A stretch of DNA of 64,000 nucleotides, from the NCBI GenBank assembly GCA_002256245.1, contig NKIU01000001.1:372001-436000 (forward strand), written 5' to 3'. Position 1 is the first letter of the stretch. Each line of letters opens with the position of its first letter. Below the pieces are notes generated by a model that searched no databases, was not told where the DNA came from, and worked only from the letters and a program-made list of their open reading frames with translations. The stretch comes from Pseudorhodobacter sp. PARRP1. GTDB lineage: Bacteria; Pseudomonadota; Alphaproteobacteria; Rhodobacterales; Rhodobacteraceae. Of this stretch, positions 15,834 through 25,841 are shown piece by piece. The position numbers were made by a program, and so were the translations under genes.

Positions 15834-17935
15834 CTCCAGAACCGCCCCCATGCGGCGTCGAGGTCGGTTTGCTGATACGGCCGCACGGTGTCGTAAAGCC
15901 GGCCTTCGACGTCCAGCCGCGCGCCACCGTCGCGCAACAGCGGCCGCAGGGTGATTTTCGAGGTTTTCTGCACCTGCCCCCCGGTGAAAAACGCCATCGG
16001 CAGCGAGATGCGGATGCCCTTGTCGAAAGAGCCTTCACCAAAGGTATCAAACGGCACATCCGTCAGCGTGGCGAACGCGCCCACCTTGATACCATTGGCA
16101 AATTCGCGGTCCAATGCCAGCGTGGCACCATAGTCGCCCGCCAGATAGCGGCCAACATCCAGTTGTGCGTGATACCCGCCGCCAAAGCTGTAATAGCCCG
16201 AGATATGGCCCGTCACGACGCTGTAATCTTGAAAGCCAAGCAACTGATCAAAGTCGCGTTGTTTGACATAGTTGATCTCGGCCCCGATGGCGTAAGGCTT
16301 GTCGGGTTGCTGCCACAGCACCTCTCCCGAGACGCCGCCGAACATCCGCTCCAGGTACCCCACGGTGATCCGGGTGTAGAGTTCGGGCGAGGGTTTGGCA
16401 TACCACGCAAGCGTCAGCCGTTCGAGCGCAGGGTCGCCTTCCAGCGTATATAGGTTCGAATCGCTGCGCACATGCGGCAGTTTGCTGTTCGACGCGAAGG
16501 TCGAACGCTCGATCCCCTGATAGATCGGCTTGGCAACCGAGGTTGAAAGCACCCAACCGGGGGCGATGTCATAGCGCGCGGTCAGCCGCACACCGACATT
16601 GGCCTGCAACGGTTTGCCCGGATCAAACAGGCTGGTGGCCACATAGGGCCCAAGGTTCCACTTGAAGCGCGGATATAGCCCCGCGCTGCGCATGGCCCCT
16701 TCGGGCAGCGCGAAGCCAGCGGGCAACACCTGCGCGCGCTGCTGCATCGCAATGTCGCCACCCGGCGCAAACTCCAGCGCCTCAAGATCGGCGCGGCGGA
16801 TCACCACGTTTGACAACGGCACGCCCTGCGCCATCGCCACGATTTCAAATGTCGCCACCGATGACGGCATCACGGCTGCCAACGCACGCGCCGTGCGGCC
16901 GATGGCCTGCGGCGCGTTGTCCAGCCGGGTGTTGCGGATGCGCAGATGCACGCGGCTTGCGTTGATCGCCATGCTTTCGATGGTGATGCCGTCGCGCGCA
17001 AGAATGGCCTGGGTCTGATCACGCATGGCGGCTTGGCTGCCACGGTCGTTGACCCAATCCGGCCCCCAGCTTTTGGCGGCGGCGCGCGCGGTCACCGGCA
17101 GCGGGCCAGGCCCCAGAGTGCCGCCACGCGGCCGTTGTTTTGGATCAACCGCGATCTGCACCGAAAAGCCGACCTTGGAGCCGTAGAGCGAATAGAGGCC
17201 CACACGAAAGTTGTCTTTCGGCGCATATTCGACGCCAAAGTTGAACGGACTGTTGCGCTCAAAGGTGGCGCGGTTTTCCGCCTCCTCGACATAGGCGTCC
17301 GAGGAATACTCGGCTTTCACCGACCATTTCTGGTTCACTTGCCATTCAACACCCGCGAAGGGGGCCACATCGCCGCGAAACCACTGGCCGGTGCGCAGAT
17401 TGCCGCCCTTGCCGAAATCCACCGCCGGGCGGTCGCCAAACGGCGCACCAATGCTGCCATAACTGCCATAGCGGCCCCAGCCAAGGCCAGCGGTAAGTTT
17501 TACCTTGTCGCCAAAGGTCTTGGTGGCGGCCAGATATTCACCAGACAGAATCCCGGTGCCGATGATATCCTGCAAGCCCACGGTGATTGCGGGCACGTAG
17601 CGGCCTTCGGTGGTCAGTTGATAGCGCAGATCGAAACTGCGGTCGGCATAGGTGGTGATGCCGTCTTCCGGCGGATCAAACCAGTCTTTCACCGACGTAT
17701 AGCGAAAGCTGCCCGACAGACGCGGCGTGATCTGGAACGACAGCGTGGTGCGGCCAATCGGGCCAAACTGCGATTTCACCACCGACAGGGTGCCGTCGCT
17801 TTGGGCCTCACCCGAGGGCATGTCGATCAGGCCGGTCACCCCGGAAAAGGCAAAGCTGGGCCGCATCTCGGCTTGCGCAGGCAGGGCGACAGCGCCCCAA
17901 AGCGCGCAAAATGCCAGAGATTTCGAATGCTTCAT
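15830..17935 (-). CDS. YjbH-domain outer-membrane protein, exopolysaccharide export
   Basis: A 701-residue exported protein. The signal peptide MKHSKSLAFCALWGAVALPAQA is followed by a repetitive, aromatic- and glycine-rich sequence typical of an outer-membrane beta-barrel. YjbH family segments include FSGVTGLIDMPSGEAQSDG at the start and FDKGIRISLPMAFFTGG near the end. YjbH homologues are thought to form the outer-membrane component of a polysaccharide secretion system. The ATG at 17935 is preferred over 17953 since it begins the signal peptide. It is first of the yjbH-yjbF-yjbE-like operon and lies downstream of a sugar dehydratase gene, supporting a polysaccharide role. No YjbG/GfcC-like gene is present. 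Confidence 0.88.
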   Translation of the reverse strand: MKHSKSLAFCALWGAVALPAQAEMRPSFAFSGVTGLIDMPSGEAQSDGTLSVVKSQFGPIGRTTLSFQITPRLSGSFRYTSVKDWFDPPEDGITTYADRSFDLRYQLTTEGRYVPAITVGLQDIIGTGILSGEYLAATKTFGDKVKLTAGLGWGRYGSYGSIGAPFGDRPAVDFGKGGNLRTGQWFRGDVAPFAGVEWQVNQKWSVKAEYSSDAYVEEAENRATFERNSPFNFGVEYAPKDNFRVGLYSLYGSKVGFSVQIAVDPKQRPRGGTLGPGPLPVTARAAAKSWGPDWVNDRGSQAAMRDQTQAILARDGITIESMAINASRVHLRIRNTRLDNAPQAIGRTARALAAVMPSSVATFEIVAMAQGVPLSNVVIRRADLEALEFAPGGDIAMQQRAQVLPAGFALPEGAMRSAGLYPRFKWNLGPYVATSLFDPGKPLQANVGVRLTARYDIAPGWVLSTSVAKPIYQGIERSTFASNSKLPHVRSDSNLYTLEGDPALERLTLAWYAKPSPELYTRITVGYLERMFGGVSGEVLWQQPDKPYAIGAEINYVKQRDFDQLLGFQDYSVVTGHISGYYSFGGGYHAQLDVGRYLAGDYGATLALDREFANGIKVGAFATLTDVPFDTFGEGSFDKGIRISLPMAFFTGGQVQKTSKITLRPLLRDGGARLDVEGRLYDTVRPYQQTDLDAAWGRFWR

Positions 17936-18087
17936 GCTGACAGACCCTACCATTTGCGCCCGATACCAAGGCGCCTTCTGGCTATTGATAAGCGAAAATC
18001 TGACGCCGCGCCACCAACCTTGCGCTAAAAACCCGCCGCTGTGGTAGCAACGCCCAAGCCGTTGCAGCGGATTTTTGCCAAGCGGGT

Positions 18088-20070
18088 TCAGCCATGCACC
18101 AGCATCAGGCGGCGCTGGTCGGGGGCTGATTTTTCGGCAGGCAGATCCAGCCCGTCATCTTCTGTCCAGAACTGATCAAAGATTTCGCTGGTCGGCTGGT
18201 AGGCGGTTTGCTGTTCGATCATGATCCGGCGGATGCGTTCGACATCGTTGCGATCGCAGGCCTGCGCCAGTTGCGCCAGCGCCGCCGTCAATTCCTCGAG
18301 CGGTTGGCGACGTTCGGTTGCCGACATGATGCGCGGATGGCTGGTGGCTTTGGGGTCGTTGCCGATCAGCAATTCTTCATGCAGCTTTTCGCCGGGGCGC
18401 AGCTTGGTGAAGGTGATGCCGATCTCGCCCTTGCCGGGTTTTTCGGCCACCGGGTCAGTGAAAATCACCGGCTTAAGCCCATGCAAACGCGCCATTTTCG
18501 CGGCCAACTCGGTGATCAACACCGGATCGCCCATGTCGAGCACAAACACTTCACCGCCCTGCGCCATCGCACCGGCCTGAATAACCAACTGCGCGGCCTC
18601 GGGGATGGTCATGAAAAACCGGGTGATCTCGGGATGCGTGACGGTGATCGGGCCCCCCGCCTCTATCTGGCGGCGAAACAACGGGATCACCGAACCGGAC
18701 GAGCCAAGCACATTGCCAAATCGCACCATGGAAATCGTCGTGCCCGTGTTGCGCGGCGCATCGGCCAGCGATTGGCAGACCAGTTCCGCCAAGCGTTTCG
18801 AGGCCCCCATCATGTTGGTCGGGCGCACCGATTTATCTGATGAGATCAGGATGAACGACTTCACCCCAGCCGCAATCGACGCTTCCGCCAAGGTTGCGGT
18901 GCCAAACACGATGTTGCGCACGCCCTCGACGATGTTGTGCTCGACCAGCGGCACATGCTTGTAGGCGGCGGCGTGATAAACCGTCTCGACCCCGAAATGC
19001 CGCAAGGTGCGGTCAACCAGCCGCGCCGATTTGATACAGCCCAACACCGGCGACAGCGCCACTTGCGCGCGCATCGCCCCCTGCATGATCGTCAGTTCCT
19101 GCTCGATCGTGTAAAGCGCCAGTTCCGAGATTTCATACAGCACCAGCCGCGCAGGCTTCAGCCGCAGGATCTGGCGGCACAATTCCGAGCCGATAGACCC
19201 CCCCGCGCCCGTCACCATCACCACTTTGCCGGTGATATTGGCCCCCAGCAATTCGCGCTGCGGCGGCACCGGGTCGCGTCCCAGCAGGTCTTCGATGCTG
19301 ATATCGTTGATCTGATCAATGCTGGCCTTGCCGGTCATGATATCGTCCAGACCCGGCACGGTTTGGATCAGAAGCGGCTGCACTTCCAATGACTTCAGGA
19401 TTTCATTGCGCCGCGCCTTGCTGGCCGACGGAATGGCCAGCAACACGACATTGACGCCGTTGTTGCGGATCAACCGGTCGATCTGCGCGGGGGCATAGAC
19501 CATAAGACCGCCCACATGCGTGCCCTGCGCCTGCGGCGAGTCGTCGATGAAGGCGACAGGCACGTAATCGCTGCGCTGGTGCAACACTTGCAGCAATTGC
19601 CGCCCCGCAGCCCCCGCACCATAAATCGCCACGCGCTCCTTGCGGCGGTTCTGCGCATAATTCACCAACTCGCGGAAACCAAAGCGCACGCCCCCGACGC
19701 ACAGGAAGGTCAGCAGCATGTAGATCAGCGGCACAGCGCGCGGCACCGGCAGATTGGCCATCTGCACCACAAGTGTCATGGTGACGGCCGAAATCATCGC
19801 GCCCAGCAAAATGGTGATCAACGCGCGCCCGGCAATATAGCGCAGCACGGCCCGGTAAAACCCAAGCCGCACAAACGAAAAGATCGTGACCGGCAACACC
19901 GGGATCAGCACCAGCCAAACGTGCGGGTTGTCAAGAAAAGCGAAACTGTCCAGCTTAAGCCACATCGCCAGCACGAACATCGACGGCAGCAGCAGCAGAT
20001 CGACCGCAACCTGAAGAACCCGCTTTTTGCTACGGTTCATCGACAACAGTCGATAGACATAGGGGTTCAT
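18088..20070 (-). CDS. Membrane nucleotide-sugar dehydratase/epimerase (FlaA1/WbpM/CapD type)
   Basis: A 660-residue membrane enzyme for UDP-sugar modification. Four N-terminal membrane helices (roughly residues 18-125) are followed by a CoA-binding-like Rossmann region (YGAGAAGRQLLQVLHQ) and a catalytic SDR domain starting at VMVTGAGGSIGSELC. The catalytic segment is SSDKSVRPTNMMGASKR, with Met in place of the usual Tyr, as in FlaA1, WbpM and PglF 4,6-dehydratases. It probably converts UDP-GlcNAc to a 4-keto-6-deoxy sugar for polysaccharide or glycan synthesis at the inner membrane. An AGGA motif precedes the ATG at 20070. It lies 152 bp upstream of the yjbH-like gene on the same strand. Confidence 0.9.
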   Translation of the reverse strand: MNPYVYRLLSMNRSKKRVLQVAVDLLLLPSMFVLAMWLKLDSFAFLDNPHVWLVLIPVLPVTIFSFVRLGFYRAVLRYIAGRALITILLGAMISAVTMTLVVQMANLPVPRAVPLIYMLLTFLCVGGVRFGFRELVNYAQNRRKERVAIYGAGAAGRQLLQVLHQRSDYVPVAFIDDSPQAQGTHVGGLMVYAPAQIDRLIRNNGVNVVLLAIPSASKARRNEILKSLEVQPLLIQTVPGLDDIMTGKASIDQINDISIEDLLGRDPVPPQRELLGANITGKVVMVTGAGGSIGSELCRQILRLKPARLVLYEISELALYTIEQELTIMQGAMRAQVALSPVLGCIKSARLVDRTLRHFGVETVYHAAAYKHVPLVEHNIVEGVRNIVFGTATLAEASIAAGVKSFILISSDKSVRPTNMMGASKRLAELVCQSLADAPRNTGTTISMVRFGNVLGSSGSVIPLFRRQIEAGGPITVTHPEITRFFMTIPEAAQLVIQAGAMAQGGEVFVLDMGDPVLITELAAKMARLHGLKPVIFTDPVAEKPGKGEIGITFTKLRPGEKLHEELLIGNDPKATSHPRIMSATERRQPLEELTAALAQLAQACDRNDVERIRRIMIEQQTAYQPTSEIFDQFWTEDDGLDLPAEKSAPDQRRLMLVHG

Positions 20071-20387
20071 CTGGGGTTCCTTAGAAATACAAAGGCGCTG
20101 GTCTGTGGCCGACCATGAGTGAAACTTACCTACGATAAATGCTGCGTTAGCACAATTATTCTACCAAAGACAGCATAACGCAGATCAAGATTCGTCGGAA
20201 GTCTGATTTTTGGGCAAACGCCCGCCGACGCCTGCGCAATTATGCGCCATTTCTGCGGCAAGCGCCGCAACAGCAGCGCGCGCTGCACTTGCCCGGCATT
20301 AACCCGGTTTCTGTAGCACTGCGACCCTACGCCCTGCGCGCGCCGCAGTGGCTGGTCAATGCGGGCAAATCGAGGCGAGGTGACGCG
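20071..20387. other. Intergenic region of 317 bp with divergent promoters
   Basis: This stretch separates the divergent sugar dehydratase and pectate-lyase-fold genes. It has an AT-rich portion (about 20126-20175) suited to promoters, then a GC-rich leader for the rightward gene. Small open frames crossing it have no ribosome sites and no recognisable product. I see no RNA gene or repeat. Confidence 0.6.
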
Positions 20388-22679
20388 ATGAACAAGGCAA
20401 TTACCCAAGGGCTGGTGCTGATGCCGCCGCCATTCTCGGCAGGTTTGGCGCTGTGGTCGCGCGAGGATGGCCTGAGTGGTCAGGGATCATATCTGGGGCA
20501 GCCCAATGCGGCCTATGTGCCCGCCGATCAGGATTTCGCGGGCTGTATGGAGTTGCAGAAAACCAGTGCGGTGCAAAAGTTGCGCTGCTTTCAGTCGATC
20601 CCCTGCCAGCCGGGGCTGTATCTGCGGGTCACGGCGCGCGTCAAGGCGGTCAGCGGGGCCTTGCCAGTGGTGCGGATTGCGGGCTGGGCGGGGTCAGGCT
20701 CGGGCAGCAATGTCACAACCGCCGATCAGCAAGGGCCGGATGTGGCGCTGACAAGCTATGGCACGGTTGTGACGGTCAGCGCGATCATCGGCTCGGGCAA
20801 TCGGCCGGGCGTCGATATGGTGTGGGGCACGGCACCCGCCTTTGGCCACTTCGGGCTGGATCTGACCGGGCCCACCGGCGGGGTCGTGCGGATTGACGAC
20901 ATCACCATCGAGGACGTGACGGATGTGTTTCACTCCGAGATGTTCGATTGGGTCGATGTGCGCGATTACGGTGCCGTGGGCGACGGTGTGACCGATGACC
21001 GCGCAGCGTTTGATGCCGCAGACACGGCGGCGGCGGGCAAGACGGTGGTGGTCTCGCCGGGGGTTTACTTCATCGGCAGCCATCTGACCTTTGAAAACCC
21101 GGTGCAGTTTGAGGGCACGATCGTGATGCCCGACAGCCAGCGGCTGGCCTGCACGCGCAACTACAACCTTGATACCTATGCGGCGGCGTTTGGCAGCGAA
21201 TTGGCAGGCTTCAAGAAGGCATTGCAGGCGCTGTTTTACTTCACCGACCACGTCACGCTTGATCTGAACGGGCGGCGGGTCGAGTTGACCGCACCGATCA
21301 ACGTCGCGGCGCTGTGCGGTTTGACCAGCTTTACCACCCGTCGCGCGCTGGTGAATGGCAATCTGGTGGCGGTGGCCGGCACCGCGTGGAACACCCAGAC
21401 CATGACAGCCGTGGCGACCTATACGGTGAGCAATCCGCTGGTGCTGACCGGCGTCGCCAACATCGCGGCGGTTCCGGTGGGTGCGCGGATCAGCGGCACC
21501 GGTGTGGGGCGCGAAGTTTATGTGACCTCAAAGAACGTCGCCACCAGCACGATCAACCTGAGCCGTCCGCTGTGGGCGGCAGCGGGCACGCGCACCTTTA
21601 CCTTTGATCGCTACGCCTACATGCTGGATTTCTCGGGCTTTACCGAGCTGACGCGGTTTCAGATCAAAGAGGTGGAGTTCAGCTGCGGCGGCATCGCCAG
21701 TGGCATCTCTCTGGCCACGACCGGCGCGATCTTTGAGGTCTCGGAATGCATGTTCGGGCTGGTGAAGGATCGCGCGATCACCTCAACCGGCGAGGGCTGT
21801 CAGGATCTGCACATCGACCGCTGCCAGTTCTTTGCCGCCGATCAGGGGCAGCCTGCGCAGAACCGGGTGTCGATGGTGTTCAACGCCAACGCCAATGACA
21901 TCAAGATCCGCAACAACCGGGCCTCGCGCTTTGGCAACTTTGGCGTCGTGGCAGGCTCGGGCGCGATCTTTCTGGGCAACCACTTTTTCGGCGGCGACGA
22001 TGTGCTGCTGAACGGCATCCGCCGCGCGGGTGTGGTGCTGACCTTGCCGAACTCGAAGACGTTCTTCACCGGCAACTACGTCGATAACTACTTCATCGAG
22101 TTGTCGAACGAACACGATTCTACCCCGACCTTTGGCAGCGAATATTCGTTTGGCGGGCTGACCATCACCGGCAACATCTTCATCTGCCAGCACACAGCGC
22201 CGTGGTTTTCGTGGATCGTGGTGACACCGCGCGGGCCGGGGCATTTCATCTCGGGGCTGACGGTGACCAGCAACGTGTTCTCGGCGCGCGGCGAGGATAT
22301 TGACCGGGTGGAATCGATTGACACCAGCTATGCGACGCTGTCGTTCAACTCGTTCCGCAACGTGAATTTCGAGCAGAACACCTTCAACGGCGTGGTGCAG
22401 CGCGCGGTCAGCCCGATGTTGATCGAGCATATCCAGAACACGGTCTCGGACACCTGGGCGGTGAACAGCAACAACCTGCTGCCGTTCGGGGGCCGCGCGC
22501 GCAATGTGACGGCAGTGGTGGCAGAAGGTGCGATCACGAACGGCGCCGGGGCCGCGCAGTTCGTAGCGCCCTACACGCAGGTGGAACAGGGCGCTGGCGG
22601 GCAGTTTGCCAACCTGAAATGGCCCACCCCGGTGAAGGGCCGCGTGCAGGTGACGCTGCGGGTCGATAACCCGGTGTAA
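20388..22679 (+). CDS. Pectate-lyase-fold (glycosyl hydrolase 28-related) polysaccharide protein
   Basis: A 763-residue protein with no signal peptide. The central signature VRDYGAVGDGVTDDRAAF (about residues 188-205) is the start of a Pectate_lyase_3 right-handed beta-helix domain, and the rest shows the Asn/Gly-rich repeating strands expected of a parallel beta-helix (for example LTITGNIFICQ and LTVTSNVFSA). Such proteins cleave or bind polysaccharides or act as tailspike-like fibres. The ATG at 20388 follows GAGG. It is divergent from a FlaA1-type dehydratase, so processing or chain-length control of an exopolysaccharide is a fair inference. Missing secretion signal suggests non-classical export or a cytoplasmic role. 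Confidence 0.82.
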   Translation: MNKAITQGLVLMPPPFSAGLALWSREDGLSGQGSYLGQPNAAYVPADQDFAGCMELQKTSAVQKLRCFQSIPCQPGLYLRVTARVKAVSGALPVVRIAGWAGSGSGSNVTTADQQGPDVALTSYGTVVTVSAIIGSGNRPGVDMVWGTAPAFGHFGLDLTGPTGGVVRIDDITIEDVTDVFHSEMFDWVDVRDYGAVGDGVTDDRAAFDAADTAAAGKTVVVSPGVYFIGSHLTFENPVQFEGTIVMPDSQRLACTRNYNLDTYAAAFGSELAGFKKALQALFYFTDHVTLDLNGRRVELTAPINVAALCGLTSFTTRRALVNGNLVAVAGTAWNTQTMTAVATYTVSNPLVLTGVANIAAVPVGARISGTGVGREVYVTSKNVATSTINLSRPLWAAAGTRTFTFDRYAYMLDFSGFTELTRFQIKEVEFSCGGIASGISLATTGAIFEVSECMFGLVKDRAITSTGEGCQDLHIDRCQFFAADQGQPAQNRVSMVFNANANDIKIRNNRASRFGNFGVVAGSGAIFLGNHFFGGDDVLLNGIRRAGVVLTLPNSKTFFTGNYVDNYFIELSNEHDSTPTFGSEYSFGGLTITGNIFICQHTAPWFSWIVVTPRGPGHFISGLTVTSNVFSARGEDIDRVESIDTSYATLSFNSFRNVNFEQNTFNGVVQRAVSPMLIEHIQNTVSDTWAVNSNNLLPFGGRARNVTAVVAEGAITNGAGAAQFVAPYTQVEQGAGGQFANLKWPTPVKGRVQVTLRVDNPV

Positions 22680-22690
22680 GCCGAGACTTC

Positions 22691-22900
22691 GCAGCGAAAG
22701 CAAACTCTGCGGGGCAGAGTTTGCCGCTGCGTTGCTCATAAGGCTGAAAGCCGTTGAGCAAGGGGCGTTGTGCAGCAATCCAGCGATGGGGAAATCGGGG
22801 CGCGCCTGACTGGGCTGGCGCGTGCAAACGCGCCTGCCGGGGGCAGGCAGGCGCGGCCCGATTTGGCGCGGGCCAAATCGGGCAAGATGACCTGCGTTGC
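22691..22900 (+). repeat. Multi-hairpin structured repeat, copy 1
   Basis: About 200 bp that recur in inverted orientation near 32.9 kb. From 5' to 3' it holds a 10-bp hairpin (CAAACTCTGC, loop GGG), a two-tier hairpin beginning TTGCTCATAAGGCT, and three mutually complementary arms: 22793-22808, 22848-22863 and 22872-22883. Arm 2 can pair with arm 1 (15 of 16 bp) or overlapping bases with arm 3 (12 of 12 bp). It lies between the beta-helix gene and the convergent split-barrel gene. No open frame in it is credible. Confidence 0.85.
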
Positions 22901-22916
22901 GAAAGCGCCAGGAAGT

Positions 22917-23450
22917 CTAACGCAAATCTTCCGCAGTAAACCGAAACGCCTTGCCAAAGCCGCCGTTCAGCAACGCCGATTGCGGCAGCAGGCGCACGAA
23001 GGCAAAATCAGGCAGGTCGATGTAAAGGGTCGCCTTCGGGTGGCCCTTTAGCCAATGCGCCCGCAAGCCCGGGCGCTGCGGATCATCGCCCGCCACAAAC
23101 GCAGCCATTGCCCGGATCATCAGGCGCGGATGCGTCAACGGATCGCCCTTTTCGCCCGGCTCTCCCAGCATCACCGCGCAGGCCGGATTTGCCCGCAACG
23201 CCGCCGTGTGCGGCGCCAAACCTGAGACAAGCGCCATCGGCACGCCGTCCGCATCCAGCCCAAAGGCGATGCGGCTGATCCCCGGTGTTTGGCTTTCGGC
23301 ATCAACATAGGCCAGCGCGGCATGATGCGCCTGCATCAAACCGCGCGCCAAGGCGCGCGCCTCGGCATCGGCTGTGGCAACAGGATCGCGGGAAACAGTG
23401 GCGGGGGCAACAGGATCGCGGGAAACAGGATCGGGGCGTTTTGTGGTCAT
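22917..23450 (-). CDS. Pyridoxamine-5'-phosphate-oxidase-like flavin split-barrel protein (HugZ-like)
   Basis: A 177-residue protein matching the FMN-binding split-barrel family often annotated as pyridoxamine 5'-phosphate oxidase-related or HugZ-like. Typical segments are ALAYVDAESQTPGISRIAF, ALVSGLAPHTAALRANPACA and the ending FVRLLPQSALLNGGFGKAFR. It may bind flavin or heme; the true substrate is unknown. The N-terminus from the ATG at 23450 contains a tandem 10-residue duplication with VSRDPVA twice, a low-complexity linker. It is convergent with the beta-helix gene and divergent from acsA. A longer reading to 23603 has no ribosome site or conservation that I recognise. Confidence 0.82.
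   Translation of the reverse strand: MTTKRPDPVSRDPVAPATVSRDPVATADAEARALARGLMQAHHAALAYVDAESQTPGISRIAFGLDADGVPMALVSGLAPHTAALRANPACAVMLGEPGEKGDPLTHPRLMIRAMAAFVAGDDPQRPGLRAHWLKGHPKATLYIDLPDFAFVRLLPQSALLNGGFGKAFRFTAEDLR
23376..23428 (-). repeat. 30-bp-period tandem duplication at the start of the split-barrel gene
   Basis: A 23-bp identical sequence (GGCAACAGGATCGCGGGAAA and three more bases) occurs at 23376 and 23406. The 30-bp period keeps the reading frame, giving two copies of a VSRDPVA-containing decapeptide near the N-terminus. Confidence 0.8.
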
Positions 23451-23876
23451 ATCGGGCCTTTGAAACCAAAGCGCGGGGCTGCGGTGGCGTGATCTGCATC
23501 GCAGATCGGCTGCCGGGAGACCCGCTTGCGCTATCATGCGAATCACCCTTTTGTGAACCGGGCATTGCGCCACAGCCGCGCGCAGCACCAACACCGGCCA
23601 CAACCGCCGCGCGTTCCACCCCCGCCACCCCCACCCGGCTGTGCCCGCAACCCGCCCCCGCGTGACGCTCCGTCATTTCATTGCCAATTTTCCAATAATT
23701 GACAAAATTCACCACCTTGCTTGTCAATTTATTTACAGAAAAACTGCATGAATAAAAAGAGTTACCAATTATTTTACAACTGCGCTATGATCACGCTACA
23801 AACGGGGGAGCCCTGCCCTATCCGGCAGGCCGTTGGGGCGGGTCGCAAGACCTGACTGGGAACTGGGGAGAGAGTT
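23451..23876. other. Intergenic region of 426 bp upstream of acsA
   Basis: The left part is GC-rich with a small hairpin (GATCTGC-ATC-GCAGATC, 23491-23507). The right part (about 23670-23800) is markedly AT-rich and should hold the acsA promoter and regulatory sites. I see no RNA gene; open frames here are short and lack ribosome sites. Confidence 0.6.
23698..23728 (+). promoter_or_regulatory. Inverted repeat ATTGACAA-N15-TTGTCAAT in the acsA upstream region
   Basis: Two perfect 8-bp half-sites separated by 15 bases lie in the AT-rich region about 150 bp before acsA. The left half contains TTGACA, which could be a -35 element, so the repeat may be an operator overlapping a promoter. The regulator is not identifiable from sequence. 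Confidence 0.45.
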
Positions 23877-25838
23877 ATGTCTGACCACGCTGCTGCGCAG
23901 AAATATGCGGCTTCGGATGAATTTGTAGCCCATGCGCATGTGAACGCCGCGCAGTATCAGACGATGTATGCGGCCTCGGTCGCAGATCCGGTGGCGTTCT
24001 GGGCCAAGGAAGGTCAGCGCATCGACTGGATCAAGGATTTCACCCGCGTGAAAGACACCAGCTTCAAGCGCGGCGAAGTCTCGATCAAATGGTTTGAAGA
24101 CGGCACGCTGAACGTCTCGGCCAACTGCATCGACCGCCACATGGTCACCCGCGCCAACCAGACCGCGATCATCTGGGAACCCGATGATCCGAAAACCCCC
24201 GCCCAGCACATCACCTATGCCCAACTGCTGGAAAACACCTCGCGCATGGCGAATGTGCTGAAATCGCATGGTGTTTCGCGTGGTGACCGCGTGGTGATCT
24301 ATCTGCCGATGATCCCCGAAGCCGCCTATGCCATGCTGGCCTGCGCGCGGATCGGGGCAATCCATTCCATCGTGTTCGCGGGCTTCTCGCCCGATGCCTT
24401 GGCCAACCGCATCAATGACTCGGACGCCAAGGTGGTGATCACCGCCGATTTCGCGCCGCGTGGCGGCAAGAAGACCGGGCTGAAGAACAACACCGACGCC
24501 GCCCTGTTGCATTGCAACGACCATGTGAAATGTCTGGTGGTCAAGCACACCGGCGATCAGACCTCGTGGGTCGATGGCCGCGATATCGACGTGAAGGCCG
24601 AGATGGCCACCGCCAAACCCTATTGCCCCTATGTCGAAATGGGCGCGGAAGACCCGCTGTTCATCCTTTACACCTCCGGCTCGACCGGCAAGCCGAAGGG
24701 GGTTGTGCATACCTCGGGCGGCTATCTGGTCTATGCCGCGATGACGCAGCAGATCACCTTCGATTACCACGACGGCGATGTGTTCTGGTGCACCGCCGAT
24801 GTCGGCTGGGTGACGGGCCACAGCTATATCATCTACGGCCCGCTGGCGAATGGCGCGACCACGGTGATGTTCGAAGGTGTGCCAACCTTCCCCGATGCAG
24901 GCCGCTTCTGGGAGGTGTGCGCCAAGCACAAGGTGTCGCAATTCTACACCGCCCCCACCGCGATCCGCTCGCTGATGGGCATGGGGCCGGAATGGCCCGC
25001 CAAGCATGACCTTTCCAGCCTGAAGCTGCTGGGTTCGGTGGGCGAGCCGATCAACCCCGAGGCTTGGAATTGGTATAACCAGCATGTCGGCAAGGGCCGC
25101 TGCCCCATCGTCGATACGTTCTGGCAGACCGAAACCGGCGGCCATCTGATCACGCCGCTGCCGGGGGCGATTGCGCAGAAACCCGGCTCGGCCACCCTGC
25201 CGTTCTTCGGCATCACCCCCATCGTGCTCGACCCCGCCACCGCCAAGGTGCAGGACGCGGTGGAAACCGATGGTGTGCTGTGCATCGCCGACAGTTGGCC
25301 GGGCCAGATGCGCACGCTGTGGGGCGATCATGCCCGGTTCGAGGAAGCCTATTTCAGCCAATACCCCGGCTATTACTTCACCGGCGACGGCTGCAAGCGC
25401 GATGCCGATGGCTATTACTGGATCACCGGCCGCGTGGATGATGTGATCAACGTCTCGGGTCACCGCATGGGCACCGCAGAGGTCGAAAGCGCGCTCGTCG
25501 CCCACCCGAAAGTGGCGGAAAGCGCCGTGGTCGGCTACCCGCATGACATAAAGGGTCAAGGCATCTACGCCTATGTGACGCTGATGAAGGGCGAAGAACC
25601 CAGCGACGCCCTGCGCAAGGAACTTGAGGCTTGGGTGCGCACCGAAATCGGCCCGATCGCCAAGCCCGATCTGATCCAATGGGCCCCCGGCCTGCCAAAA
25701 ACCCGCTCGGGCAAGATCATGCGCCGCATCCTGCGCAAGATCGCCGAGAATGATTTCGGCGCTTTGGGCGATACCAGCACCCTCGCCGATCCGTCGGTGG
25801 TGGATGATCTGATCGCCAACCGCATGAACAAGGGCTGA
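23877..25838 (+). CDS. acsA: Acetyl-coenzyme A synthetase, AMP-forming
   Basis: Enzyme of 653 residues, the standard length, converting acetate, ATP and CoA to acetyl-CoA, AMP and PPi. The ATP-binding motif [15 protein letters not shown] lies near residue 265. Later adenylation motifs are visible as [11 protein letters not shown] and [21 protein letters not shown]. The C-terminal [11 protein letters not shown] contains K613, the lysine whose acetylation inactivates this enzyme in many bacteria. GGGGAGAG precedes the ATG. It is followed after 3 bp by adk and then by an MHS-type transporter, so the unit is suited to growth on acetate or similar short acids. Upstream is an AT-rich region with an inverted repeat. 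Confidence 0.97.
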   Translation: MSDHAAAQKYAASDEFVAHAHVNAAQYQTMYAASVADPVAFWAKEGQRIDWIKDFTRVKDTSFKRGEVSIKWFEDGTLNVSANCIDRHMVTRANQTAIIWEPDDPKTPAQHITYAQLLENTSRMANVLKSHGVSRGDRVVIYLPMIPEAAYAMLACARIGAIHSIVFAGFSPDALANRINDSDAKVVITADFAPRGGKKTGLKNNTDAALLHCNDHVKCLVVKHTGDQTSWVDGRDIDVKAEMATAKPYCPYVEMGAEDPLFILYTSGSTGKPKGVVHTSGGYLVYAAMTQQITFDYHDGDVFWCTADVGWVTGHSYIIYGPLANGATTVMFEGVPTFPDAGRFWEVCAKHKVSQFYTAPTAIRSLMGMGPEWPAKHDLSSLKLLGSVGEPINPEAWNWYNQHVGKGRCPIVDTFWQTETGGHLITPLPGAIAQKPGSATLPFFGITPIVLDPATAKVQDAVETDGVLCIADSWPGQMRTLWGDHARFEEAYFSQYPGYYFTGDGCKRDADGYYWITGRVDDVINVSGHRMGTAEVESALVAHPKVAESAVVGYPHDIKGQGIYAYVTLMKGEEPSDALRKELEAWVRTEIGPIAKPDLIQWAPGLPKTRSGKIMRRILRKIAENDFGALGDTSTLADPSVVDDLIANRMNKG

Positions 25839-25841
25839 GGC

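Noticed and set aside
20130-20408. A 92-codon minus-strand open frame between divergent genes
   Set aside because: It overlaps the start of the pectate-lyase-fold gene, has no ribosome site and no familiar motif.
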